Assembly (NCBI RefSeq): GCF_000246895.1
Contig: NZ_BAEV01000032.1
Span: 1 to 36,953, forward strand
Direction of reading: 5' to 3'
Source of the DNA: Clostridium arbusti SL206
GTDB taxonomy: Bacteria; Bacillota; Clostridia; Clostridiales; Clostridiaceae
Length of the DNA stretch: 36,953 bases
Part shown: positions 18,101 through 24,875 of the stretch, in pieces
How the letters are laid out: every line of letters begins with the position of its first letter
How positions within the stretch are numbered: position 1 is the stretch's first letter
The notes under the pieces: generated by a model
The model's input: only the letters and a program-made list of their open reading frames with translations
Database searches by the model: none
What the model was told of the DNA's origin: nothing
Made by a program: the position numbers and the translations under genes

Positions 18101-18159
18101 GAGAAAGTTAAATACTATCTTAAAATAAACTTTTAGAAAAATATTTGGAGGTGCTTGTA

Positions 18160-18600
18160 ATGAAAATAGCATTAGGTAGTGATCATGCTGGTTTATCACT
18201 TAAAATAATTATAATGAAACATTTAGAAGAAAAGGGTATAGAAATAAAGGACTTTGGTACATATACAAGTGATTCTTGTGATTATCCTGATTATGCATAT
18301 AAGGTAGCAAAGGAAGTTGCAGAAAAAAACTTTGATCTTGGTGTACTTGTATGTGGAACTGGTATAGGTATTAGCATTGCAGCCAATAAGGTGAAGGGAA
18401 TTAGAGCCGCAGTTTGCTCTGATACATTTTCTGCTCATGCTTGCAGAGAACATAACAATGCAAATATAATTGCACTTGGAGAAAGAATTGTTGGACCTGG
18501 TCTTGCACTTGACATAGTAGATACATTTTTAAACGCAAGCTTTGAAGGCGGAAGACATGAAAAGAGAGTAAATAAAATTATGGAAATTGAGAGCAAATAG
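18160..18600 (+). CDS. rpiB: Ribose-5-phosphate isomerase B
   Basis: RpiB interconverts ribose 5-phosphate and ribulose 5-phosphate in the pentose phosphate pathway. The 146-residue protein starts MKIALGSDHAGLSLK and has the catalytic Cys in VCGTGIGISIAANK, the SDTFSAHACREHNNANIIALG block and the C-terminal FEGGRHEKRV, all diagnostic of RpiB/LacAB. I chose the ATG at 18160, after TGGAGGTG; an in-frame ATG five codons earlier overlaps that site. upp follows, separated by family 1 copy E. Confidence 0.95.
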   Translation: MKIALGSDHAGLSLKIIIMKHLEEKGIEIKDFGTYTSDSCDYPDYAYKVAKEVAEKNFDLGVLVCGTGIGISIAANKVKGIRAAVCSDTFSAHACREHNNANIIALGERIVGPGLALDIVDTFLNASFEGGRHEKRVNKIMEIESK

Positions 18601-18637
18601 TTCAATTTACTATCTATTTAAAAAATACTTAAGTATA

Positions 18638-18796
18638 AGGCATATGAAAATAAATAACAAGTCAAAGATGCGACGTATATTTTGAAGTCAACAAGGAAAT
18701 AGGTTCCTAAGATAGTGAGCTATCTTAGGGTTCTGTTGACGCGGTGGGATTCAAAATAGACTAGCATACTGACTAGTTATTTATTTGAATGTGCCT
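18638..18796 (+). repeat. Family 1 palindromic element, copy E
   Basis: A 159-bp copy in the rpiB-upp gap, ending 24 bases before the upp start codon. Its tip is CCTAAGATAG-TGAG-CTATCTTAGG, ten uninterrupted pairs, unlike the TGATAG/CTATCA tip of copies A, B, D, F and G. The change is fully compensated. If rpiB and upp are co-transcribed the element is in the mRNA. Confidence 0.9.
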
Positions 18797-18820
18797 AAGA
18801 TGAATTTAGGAGGAACTAAG

Positions 18821-19450
18821 ATGAGTAGGGTAACGCAAATATCACATCCTTTAATATTACATAAATTATCATTCATAAGGGATAAGAATACAGGGTCAAA
18901 AGATTTTAGAGAACTTGTAGGAGAAGTGGCTATGCTTATGGCCTATGAAGTAACACGTGATATGCAGATGGAAAGTGTAGAAATAGAAACACCAATATGT
19001 AAGACAAAGTGCAAAATGCTGGCAGGTAAAAAGGTAGCAATAGTACCAATATTAAGAGCTGGGCTTGGAATGGTTGATGGAATGCTTAGTCTTATTCCTG
19101 CTGCAAAAGTTGGACATATAGGTATGTATAGAGATGAAAAAACACTTCAACCAGTAGAATATTTCTGCAAACTTCCACAGGATATTGAAGAAAGAGACAT
19201 AATAGTAACAGATCCAATGCTTGCTACAGGCGGTTCTGCCATTGATGCTATAGATCTTTTAAAGAAAAGAGGAGCTAAATATATAAGACTTATGTGTCTT
19301 ATAGCTTCACCAGAAGGAGTAAGAGCGGTTCAAGAAGCACATCCAGATGTAGATATATATTTAGCATCAATAGATGAGAAATTAAATGAACAAGGGTATA
19401 TAGTGCCAGGACTTGGAGATGCAGGAGATAGATTGTTCGGAACTAAATAA
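18821..19450 (+). CDS. upp: Uracil phosphoribosyltransferase
   Basis: Upp makes UMP from uracil and PRPP in pyrimidine salvage. The 209-residue product from the ATG at 18821 has exactly the family length; the GGAGGA ribosome site is eight bases upstream, and an in-frame ATG 12 codons earlier lies inside the repeat-derived leader. Motifs: [28 protein letters not shown], the PRPP loop [12 protein letters not shown], and the uracil-contacting [15 protein letters not shown] at the C-terminus. No PyrR or uracil-sensing leader is visible; the upstream space is copy E. Confidence 0.96.
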   Translation: MSRVTQISHPLILHKLSFIRDKNTGSKDFRELVGEVAMLMAYEVTRDMQMESVEIETPICKTKCKMLAGKKVAIVPILRAGLGMVDGMLSLIPAAKVGHIGMYRDEKTLQPVEYFCKLPQDIEERDIIVTDPMLATGGSAIDAIDLLKKRGAKYIRLMCLIASPEGVRAVQEAHPDVDIYLASIDEKLNEQGYIVPGLGDAGDRLFGTK

Positions 19451-19461
19451 GGAGATTATAT

Positions 19462-19710
19462 ATGTTTAAAAATAAACTTTTCACAATAAGAATTATACTT
19501 ATAATATTAGTACTTATACTATCTGTTATTGCGTTTACCAATGTTGCAAATAATAAGATAATTATGCCCTCTATACTTGTAGTACTAGGTATACTTCAAA
19601 TATTTAATGGAATATATTTTTATGGCAAAGACAGAAAAGGATATGGTATATTTTTAGTTATTAGTGGTATATTTCTTGGAGCCATCGCAGTAAGATTTAT
19701 ATTAATGTAA
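19462..19710 (+). CDS. Small membrane protein, DUF3953-like
   Basis: The 82-residue product has three hydrophobic spans (about 8-26, 34-51 and 60-80) separated by the short loops NVANNK and YGKDRKGYG. The pattern recalls the small DUF3953 proteins of Firmicutes, of unknown function; I am not certain of that assignment. AAGGAG precedes the ATG. It begins 11 bases after upp and ends in a terminator, so it probably shares the upp transcript. Confidence 0.7.
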   Translation: MFKNKLFTIRIILIILVLILSVIAFTNVANNKIIMPSILVVLGILQIFNGIYFYGKDRKGYGIFLVISGIFLGAIAVRFILM

Positions 19711-19722
19711 TTTTTGTTAAGT

Positions 19723-19766
19723 AGTAATTGACTTGTGTTAAGCAACAAGCCAATTACTATTTTTTT
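19723..19766 (+). terminator. Rho-independent terminator after upp-DUF3953
   Basis: AGTAATTG and CTTGT (19723-19735) pair with ACAAG and CAATTACT (19744-19758), with one mismatch between the two blocks, followed by ATTTTTTT. Confidence 0.85.
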
Positions 19767-19779
19767 CAAATAACGATTA

Positions 19780-19850
19780 TTGACGTAATATGTAGGCATA
19801 AAATTATATATAAAATGTAGGTATAATAGTCAAAAAAATGTATACATTTT
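19780..19850 (+). promoter_or_regulatory. Promoter and operator region of the Nramp gene
   Basis: TTGACG (19780-19785) with TTATAT about 18 bases on is a possible promoter; TATAAT at 19822-19827 is an alternative -10. Two direct repeats ATGTAGGYATAA lie at 19790-19801 and 19815-19826. A perfect 16-base palindrome AAAATGTATACATTTT lies at 19835-19850, near the expected transcript start, suited to a repressor. It does not match the TTAGGT-N7-ACCTAA box seen at the ZIP gene. Confidence 0.5.
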
Positions 19851-19900
19851 ATTATTAAATTATTTTTATAATATTTTATTATGGAATTTGGGGTGTAGCA

Positions 19901-21163
19901 ATGAAAAAACCTTTTAAAATCAACATATTTAAGGAAGATCATAAGCCTAAACTTACTGCTTTTGACTTTATAAAGTATATAGGACCAGGGCTTTTGGTAA
20001 CGGTAGGTTTTATTGATCCTGGTAACTGGGCATCAAATATTTCAGCAGGGTCTAATTTTGGCTATGCTCTTCTTTGGATGGTAACTTTATCTACTATTAT
20101 GTTAATAGTGCTGCAACATAATGCTGCCCATCTTGGTATAGTTACAGGGGATTGTCTTTCAGAAGCAGCTACAAAACATATAAAACCAATTGTGAAGAAT
20201 ATAATACTTTTAACTGCTGTAGCAGCATCGGTGTCAACAGCGCTTGCTGAACTTTTGGGTGGAGCTATAGCTCTTCAAATGCTTTTTAAAATACCTATAA
20301 AATTAGGAACTGTTATGATGCTGGTATTGATAATTTGGATGTTGTTTACAAACTCCTATAAAAAACTTGAGAGGTGCATTATAGGCTTTGTATCAATTAT
20401 AGGAATATCATTTATATTTGAATTGACTTTAGTACATGTAGATTGGAGAACTGCTGCTTTAGGCTGGGTAAATCCTACCTTCCCTAAAAATTCTATGCCT
20501 ATAATAATGAGTGTTTTAGGCGCGGTAGTTATGCCTCATAATCTTTTTTTGCATTCAGAAGTGATACAAAGCAGACAGTGGAATTTAAAAGATGAATCAG
20601 TTATAAAAAAGCAGCTTAAATATGAGTTTGCAGATACTCTTTTTTCCATGATAATCGGATGGGCTATAAATAGTGCTATGATTATACTTGCAGCCGCAAC
20701 TTTCTTTAACGACGGAGTTCAGGTTACGGAATTGAGTCAGGCACAGCAGATGTTAAGACCTCTTCTTGGAAATGGAGCTTCTGTTATATTTGCTTTAGCA
20801 CTTTTGTTTGCAGGAATATCTTCTACTGTTACAGCAGGAATGGCAGGAGGAAGTATTTTTGCGGGTATATATGGAGAACCTTACGACATAAGTGATAGAC
20901 ACACTAAAGCAGGGGTTTTTATAACGTTGATTTTTGCTGCTATAGCTATATTTTTTATTAGTGATCCCTTTAGTGGCTTGGTTTATTCCCAAATATTTTT
21001 AAGTATTCAGCTTCCTATAACTATATTTACTCAAATTTATCTTACTTCATCAAAAAAGGTTATGGGAAAATTCGTAAATTCAATACTGGATAAAATCTTG
21101 CTTTGGATAATGGGGATAATTGTTACAGTATTAAATATAGCCTTACTTATAAGCTTTTTTTAG
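19901..21163 (+). CDS. mntH: Nramp family divalent metal transporter (MntH-like)
   Basis: Nramp proteins import Mn(II) or Fe(II) with protons. The 420-residue product has about eleven membrane segments. Span 1 holds the metal-binding DPGNW (FIDPGNWASN) and span 6 has VVMPHNLFLHSE with the Met and His of canonical Mn/Fe transporters, so it is not one of the Nramp-related magnesium carriers that lack this Met. GGGTG lies before the ATG. The gene appears to stand alone with its own operator-like region and is followed by family 1 copy F. Manganese is the likeliest substrate. Confidence 0.92.
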   Translation: MKKPFKINIFKEDHKPKLTAFDFIKYIGPGLLVTVGFIDPGNWASNISAGSNFGYALLWMVTLSTIMLIVLQHNAAHLGIVTGDCLSEAATKHIKPIVKNIILLTAVAASVSTALAELLGGAIALQMLFKIPIKLGTVMMLVLIIWMLFTNSYKKLERCIIGFVSIIGISFIFELTLVHVDWRTAALGWVNPTFPKNSMPIIMSVLGAVVMPHNLFLHSEVIQSRQWNLKDESVIKKQLKYEFADTLFSMIIGWAINSAMIILAAATFFNDGVQVTELSQAQQMLRPLLGNGASVIFALALLFAGISSTVTAGMAGGSIFAGIYGEPYDISDRHTKAGVFITLIFAAIAIFFISDPFSGLVYSQIFLSIQLPITIFTQIYLTSSKKVMGKFVNSILDKILLWIMGIIVTVLNIALLISFF

Positions 21164-21258
21164 CAAACTGAAAATAGACCAAAATGCTTACAAGTTATCT
21201 TTTGGAAATATTTAGAACTTAGATTAATTAAGATTTAAAATTGAATATTTATAATCTT

Positions 21259-21418
21259 AGGCATATTCAAATAAATAACTAGTCAGTATACTAGTATATT
21301 TTGAATCCTACTACGTTAACAGAACCCTCTGATAGCACCACTATCATCAGAATCTGTTTCCTTCCATGCTTCAAAATATACAACCTATCTTTGATTTATT
21401 ATTTATTTTCATATGCCT
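21259..21418 (-). repeat. Family 1 palindromic element, copy F (reverse)
   Basis: A 160-bp copy in reverse orientation, in the 496-base gap between mntH and the sigma-54 activator. Its minus-strand tip reads TGATAG-TGGTG-CTATCA. It is followed within a few bases by a separate long interrupted palindrome. Confidence 0.9.
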
Positions 21419-21422
21419 TATA

Positions 21423-21517
21423 AAAAGGACATTATTTTAAGAATAAAAATTAAACAGGCATAGTTAAAAAGTTAGCTATATCTGTTTAAAAAATAATCTT
21501 AAAGAGAATGTCCTTTT
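21423..21517. terminator. Long interrupted palindrome after mntH / copy F
   Basis: AAAAGGACATT (21423-21433) pairs with AATGTCCTTTT (21507-21517), with further inner pairings such as TTAAACAG/CTGTTTAA and ATAG/CTAT. The 95-base structure can be a bidirectional terminator. It could also be a decayed mobile element. Confidence 0.5.
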
Positions 21518-21589
21518 ATTGTATAATTCAAAACTTTTATTATCATTTATATAATAAAATTATAATAAAAACAATATAATATTATTAAA

Positions 21590-21604
21590 TTATCAAAATG
21601 ATTA
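21590..21604. promoter_or_regulatory. Operator-like inverted repeat before the sigma-54 activator gene
   Basis: TTATCAAAATGATTA differs by one base from TTATCAAAATGATAA upstream of the BMP operon at 23592. It abuts the -35 of the activator's own promoter, which suggests autoregulation by that activator. Confidence 0.5.
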
Positions 21605-21633
21605 TTGACATTTATTCATAATCATAATATACT
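21605..21633 (+). promoter_or_regulatory. Sigma-A promoter of the sigma-54 activator gene
   Basis: TTGACA (21605-21610), 17 bases, TATACT (21628-21633), about 36 bases before the ATG at 21669. Confidence 0.75.
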
Positions 21634-21668
21634 CATAAACATTAAGTAGTTTATATGAGGTGAAACTT

Positions 21669-23420
21669 ATGAGCACTGTATTGAAAAAAATACAAGATAC
21701 TGCAATTAAATGTGCAGATATTTTATCACAGGTTTTGGGAGTAGATGTAGAAATTGTAGATAGTACATTTGTTAGAATTGCTGGCACAGGAAAGTATAAA
21801 GATGGCATAAATAAAAGCATGGAGAACCAAGGACACGTTTATAACAGAGTTTTGAAAACAGGGGAAAGGTATACAATAACTGAACCTGGAAAGCATGAAA
21901 TTTGTTTAGAATGTCCTAACTATAATACCTGTATAGAAAAATTTGAAATGTGTGTACCAATAAATTTGAATAATCAGGTGATTGGGGTAATAGGACTTAT
22001 ATGCTTTAATGATTATCAAAAGGATAAAATTTTATCAAATATAGATACTTATTCAGTATTTTTAGAACAAATATCTGATCTTATAAGTGCAAAAGCTTCA
22101 GAAAGTATAAAAAATGAGAATCTTGCTACCATGGCAAGTCTATTGAAAATTATAACAGATGAGATAGGCGAAGGCGTAGTAATATTAGATAAAAATTATT
22201 ACATCTCTCATTCAAATAAAAAAGCAAATGAAATATTAAATATCTATGATGGAAGTAGTCTAAAAATGAATGTGGAATTTACTGGAAATTACTTACTGGA
22301 AGATCAGGAATTTAGAGTTTTGATAAAGGGTGAAGAGTATTTTTTGGTTGGAAGTGTTAGCGATATCGAAATGGGAGAAAAATATAGATATATATTTACA
22401 TTTAATGAGAGTAAAACTATAAAGAATAAGATTAATAGACTTACAGATAATGGGGAGGATATTGTTTTTGACAATATACTGGGAACATCATCTAAAATAA
22501 TGAATATAAAAAAGAAAATACTTAAAATAGCAAAGTCTATATCTACAGTATTGATTACTGGAGAAAGTGGTTCTGGTAAAGAAATGTTTGCTAGGGCTAT
22601 ACATAAAGCTAGTGATAGAAGGGATGAAGCATTTATACCAGTAAATTGTGGAGCAATACCAGAAAATCTTTTAGAAAGTGAACTCTTTGGCTATGTTAAA
22701 GGAGCATTTACTGGAGCAGATCCTAAAGGAAGAGAAGGTAAATTTGAATTGGCTAACAAGGGAACAATTTTTCTTGATGAAATAGGAGATATGCCTATTC
22801 ATATGCAGGTAAAACTTTTAAGGGTAATTCAAGAAAAGGAGATAACTAGACTTGGATCTAACACATCAGTAAAAGTGGATATTAGAATAATAGCTGCTAC
22901 AAACAAAGATTTAGAAGAGCTCATAAATGAAGATAAATTTAGAGAAGATTTATACTACAGATTGAGTGTTATACCAATAGAATTGCCACCACTTCGTGAT
23001 AGAATAGAAGATATCAAAATAATAACTTATAATTTTGCTAATAAATATTGCAAGCTTTTTAATAAAAAGTTTATAGGAATAGATGGGGATATATGGAACT
23101 ATATGTTAAAATATGATTGGCCTGGAAATATAAGAGAACTTCAAAATACAGTAGAGTTCATGATAAATATGATGGATTCAAGCGGAATAATGACAAAAGA
23201 AGCCCTACCTAAAAAAATAATGAAAAAAACAAAACAAAATGTAATAAATTCACAAAATAATGAAATGCTAAATTTAAAGCAAATAGAGAAACAAACTATA
23301 AAGAATGCACTATATGCATATGGCACAAGTACTGAAGGGAAAAGATTAGCTGCCATAAAGCTTGGCATAGGAATTGCCACCCTATACAGAAAAATTGAGG
23401 AATATAAACTGAATTCTTAG
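21669..23420 (+). CDS. Sigma-54-dependent transcriptional activator with N-terminal Cys cluster
   Basis: This is an enhancer-binding protein that uses ATP to open sigma-54 promoters. From the ATG at 21669, after GAGGTGA, it has 583 residues. Residues 1-140 form a GAF-like sensor with four Cys (79, 82, 88 and 95; pattern C-x2-C-x5-C-x6-C). A PAS-like region follows at about 155-250. The AAA+ domain has Walker A GESGSGKE (298-305), the sigma-54 contact loop GAFTGA (345-350) and Walker B TIFLDEIGDM. A Fis-type helix-turn-helix ends the protein (GKRLAAIKLGIGIATLYRKI). It is followed by a six-gene operon with a clear -24/-12 promoter, its likely target. The last codons overlap the end of a family 2 element. 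Confidence 0.93.
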   Translation: MSTVLKKIQDTAIKCADILSQVLGVDVEIVDSTFVRIAGTGKYKDGINKSMENQGHVYNRVLKTGERYTITEPGKHEICLECPNYNTCIEKFEMCVPINLNNQVIGVIGLICFNDYQKDKILSNIDTYSVFLEQISDLISAKASESIKNENLATMASLLKIITDEIGEGVVILDKNYYISHSNKKANEILNIYDGSSLKMNVEFTGNYLLEDQEFRVLIKGEEYFLVGSVSDIEMGEKYRYIFTFNESKTIKNKINRLTDNGEDIVFDNILGTSSKIMNIKKKILKIAKSISTVLITGESGSGKEMFARAIHKASDRRDEAFIPVNCGAIPENLLESELFGYVKGAFTGADPKGREGKFELANKGTIFLDEIGDMPIHMQVKLLRVIQEKEITRLGSNTSVKVDIRIIAATNKDLEELINEDKFREDLYYRLSVIPIELPPLRDRIEDIKIITYNFANKYCKLFNKKFIGIDGDIWNYMLKYDWPGNIRELQNTVEFMINMMDSSGIMTKEALPKKIMKKTKQNVINSQNNEMLNLKQIEKQTIKNALYAYGTSTEGKRLAAIKLGIGIATLYRKIEEYKLNS

Positions 23421-23561
23421 CTTCAGATGGTGTTTTTCCCAGCTGAAGGTTAGAAGTCGTTATCTAGAAGCGTGAGAATGTTAGCTCTAGATTCGAAGAA
23501 GATAGAGGTTACAGTCACTAGCTGTCAGGCAAACTGAATTCTTAGTTTCAGATGGTATTTT
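23406..23561 (+). repeat. 31-base direct repeats flanking family 2 copy 4
   Basis: 23406-23436 and 23531-23561 begin AAACTGAATTCTTAG and continue TTCAGATGGT, differing at two of 31 positions, 125 bases apart. The first copy contains the final codons and stop of the activator gene; the second repeats them outside the gene. The segment between them is a family 2 element on the minus strand. Confidence 0.75.
23411..23529 (-). repeat. Family 2 structured element, copy 4 (reverse)
   Basis: On the minus strand it has CCTGACAGC, an imperfect outer stem GTGACTGT/ACATTCTCAC, inner stem CTCTA/TAGAG, a linker CACGCTTCTAGATAACGACT, hairpin CTTCAGCTGG/CCATCTGAAG with an A-rich loop, and tail CTAAGAATTCAG. 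The order, linker and tail match copy 1 at 4271; the stem bases have changed in pairs. Confidence 0.65.
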
Positions 23562-23573
23562 CTCATTTAAAAA

Positions 23574-23645
23574 TTATCAAAAACATAATTTTTATCAAAA
23601 TGATAATTACAATTTTTGATAGAATAATTAATAAATTATCAAAAA
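23574..23645. promoter_or_regulatory. Cluster of TTATCAAAA sites (probable activator-binding region)
   Basis: TTATCAAAAA occurs at 23574 and 23636, a perfect inverted repeat TTATCA-N3-TGATAA at 23592-23606, and a reversed site TTTTTGATAG at 23613-23622. They lie about 75-145 bases before the expected start of the sigma-54 transcript, the usual distance for an enhancer-binding protein. Confidence 0.6.
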
Positions 23646-23691
23646 ATAGCTTGCATCAATGAAAAAATAATAAAAAAACCACTGTATTGTT

Positions 23692-23708
23692 TTGGCATGA
23701 ATATTGCT
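23692..23708 (+). promoter_or_regulatory. Sigma-54 (-24/-12) promoter of the BMP-ABC-xdhC operon
   Basis: TTGGCATGAATATTGCT matches the sigma-54 consensus TTGGCACG-N4-TTGCW, with GG at 23694 and GC at 23706, exactly 12 bases apart. It lies 43 bases before the start codon of the lipoprotein gene and downstream of a sigma-54 activator gene and its site cluster. Confidence 0.85.
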
Positions 23709-23750
23709 AATATAATAATAACGAGTTATAAATTTAAGGGGGTAACAAAC

Positions 23751-24860
23751 ATGAAAAAGATATTAACAAAATTAGCAGCAGTGTCATTAGTATCAGCTAT
23801 GTTATTAACAGGATGTTCATCAGGACAAAGTAGTTCTTCAAATTCATCAAGCAAAGACAAAAAATTAAAGGTAGGATTTATCCTTAGTGGTCCAGTAACT
23901 GATGGTGGATACAATTATGCTCAAGATTTAGGTAGAAAGTATTTAGAAAAAGAAACTGGAGTAGAAACAATATATAAGGAATCAGTACCAGAAGAAACAT
24001 CACAAGTTGAAAAAGTTGCTGAAGATATGATAAATCAAGGTGCTACTGTAATAGTAGGTGCAAGTTTCGGATATATGGATGGAATGGATGCAGAAGCTAA
24101 GAAACATCCAGATATAAAGTTCCTTCACTGTGCTGGATACAAACAAGAAACAAATATGTCTAATTATTTTGGAAGAGAATATGAAGCAAGATATTTATCA
24201 GGAATAGTAGCAGGTATGAAAACAAAAACTAATAAGATAGGTTTTGTAGGAGCATTTTCAATACCAGAAGTTATAAGGGGAATAAATGCATTTGAATTAG
24301 GAGCAAAATCAGTAAATCCTAATGCAGTAGTAAAGGTTGTTTGGACAAATACTTGGTATGATCCTGCAAAGGAAAAAGAGGCAGCTAAAGCTTTAATATC
24401 ACAGGGCGTAGACGTGGTAGGTCAACATCAGAATACTCCTGGAGTACAGGAAGCGGCAGAAGATGCTGGAGTATTTTCTATAGGTTATAACACAGATATG
24501 AGTAAATATGCTCCTAAAGCTAATTTAACATCAGACGTATTTAATTGGGGAGTTTATTATACACAACAAATAAAGGAAATACAAGCTGGAACATGGAAAT
24601 CAAGCAGCTATTGGGGCGGCATAAAAGATGGCGTTGTAGATATAGCACCACTTACTGCTAATGCACCACAGGGAGCAAAGGAAAAAGTTGAAGCAGCAAA
24701 AGCAGACATAATTTCAGGTAAAAATAAGATATTTGAGGGACCAATTAAAGATCAAAAAGGTACTGTTAAGGTTCAAGCAGGTAGTTCTTTAACGGATAAG
24801 GATATTAAGGAAATGAATTGGTTTGTAGAAGGAGTAGATGGAACAATACAAAATAACTAG
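23751..24860 (+). CDS. BMP family substrate-binding lipoprotein (PnrA/YufN-like)
   Basis: This is the extracellular binding component of an ABC importer, usually for nucleosides or purines. The 369-residue product has a lipoprotein signal peptide with lipobox LLTGC (Cys22) and a Ser-rich linker. The mature part has the family motifs KVGFILSGPVTDGGYNY, VIVGASFGYMDGM, KIGFVGAFSIPEVIRGINAF and VVGQHQNTPG. I chose the ATG at 23751 after AAGGGGGT; an in-frame ATG at 23697 falls inside the -24/-12 promoter and cannot be translated from it. It is the first gene of the operon running to 30406. Purine-type ligand is inferred from the family and from xdhC downstream. Confidence 0.92.
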   Translation: MKKILTKLAAVSLVSAMLLTGCSSGQSSSSNSSSKDKKLKVGFILSGPVTDGGYNYAQDLGRKYLEKETGVETIYKESVPEETSQVEKVAEDMINQGATVIVGASFGYMDGMDAEAKKHPDIKFLHCAGYKQETNMSNYFGREYEARYLSGIVAGMKTKTNKIGFVGAFSIPEVIRGINAFELGAKSVNPNAVVKVVWTNTWYDPAKEKEAAKALISQGVDVVGQHQNTPGVQEAAEDAGVFSIGYNTDMSKYAPKANLTSDVFNWGVYYTQQIKEIQAGTWKSSSYWGGIKDGVVDIAPLTANAPQGAKEKVEAAKADIISGKNKIFEGPIKDQKGTVKVQAGSSLTDKDIKEMNWFVEGVDGTIQNN

Positions 24861-24875
24861 TGTGGAGTGATACTT

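Noticed and set aside
23421-23448. Terminator for the sigma-54 activator gene
   Set aside because: CTTCAG/CTGAAG forms a hairpin just after the stop, but no T-run follows on the plus strand; it is better explained as the terminal hairpin of the reverse family 2 element.
23697-23750. N-terminal extension of the BMP lipoprotein from an upstream ATG
   Set aside because: That ATG lies within the -24/-12 promoter and would destroy the lipoprotein signal peptide; the ATG at 23751 has a ribosome site and lipobox in place.
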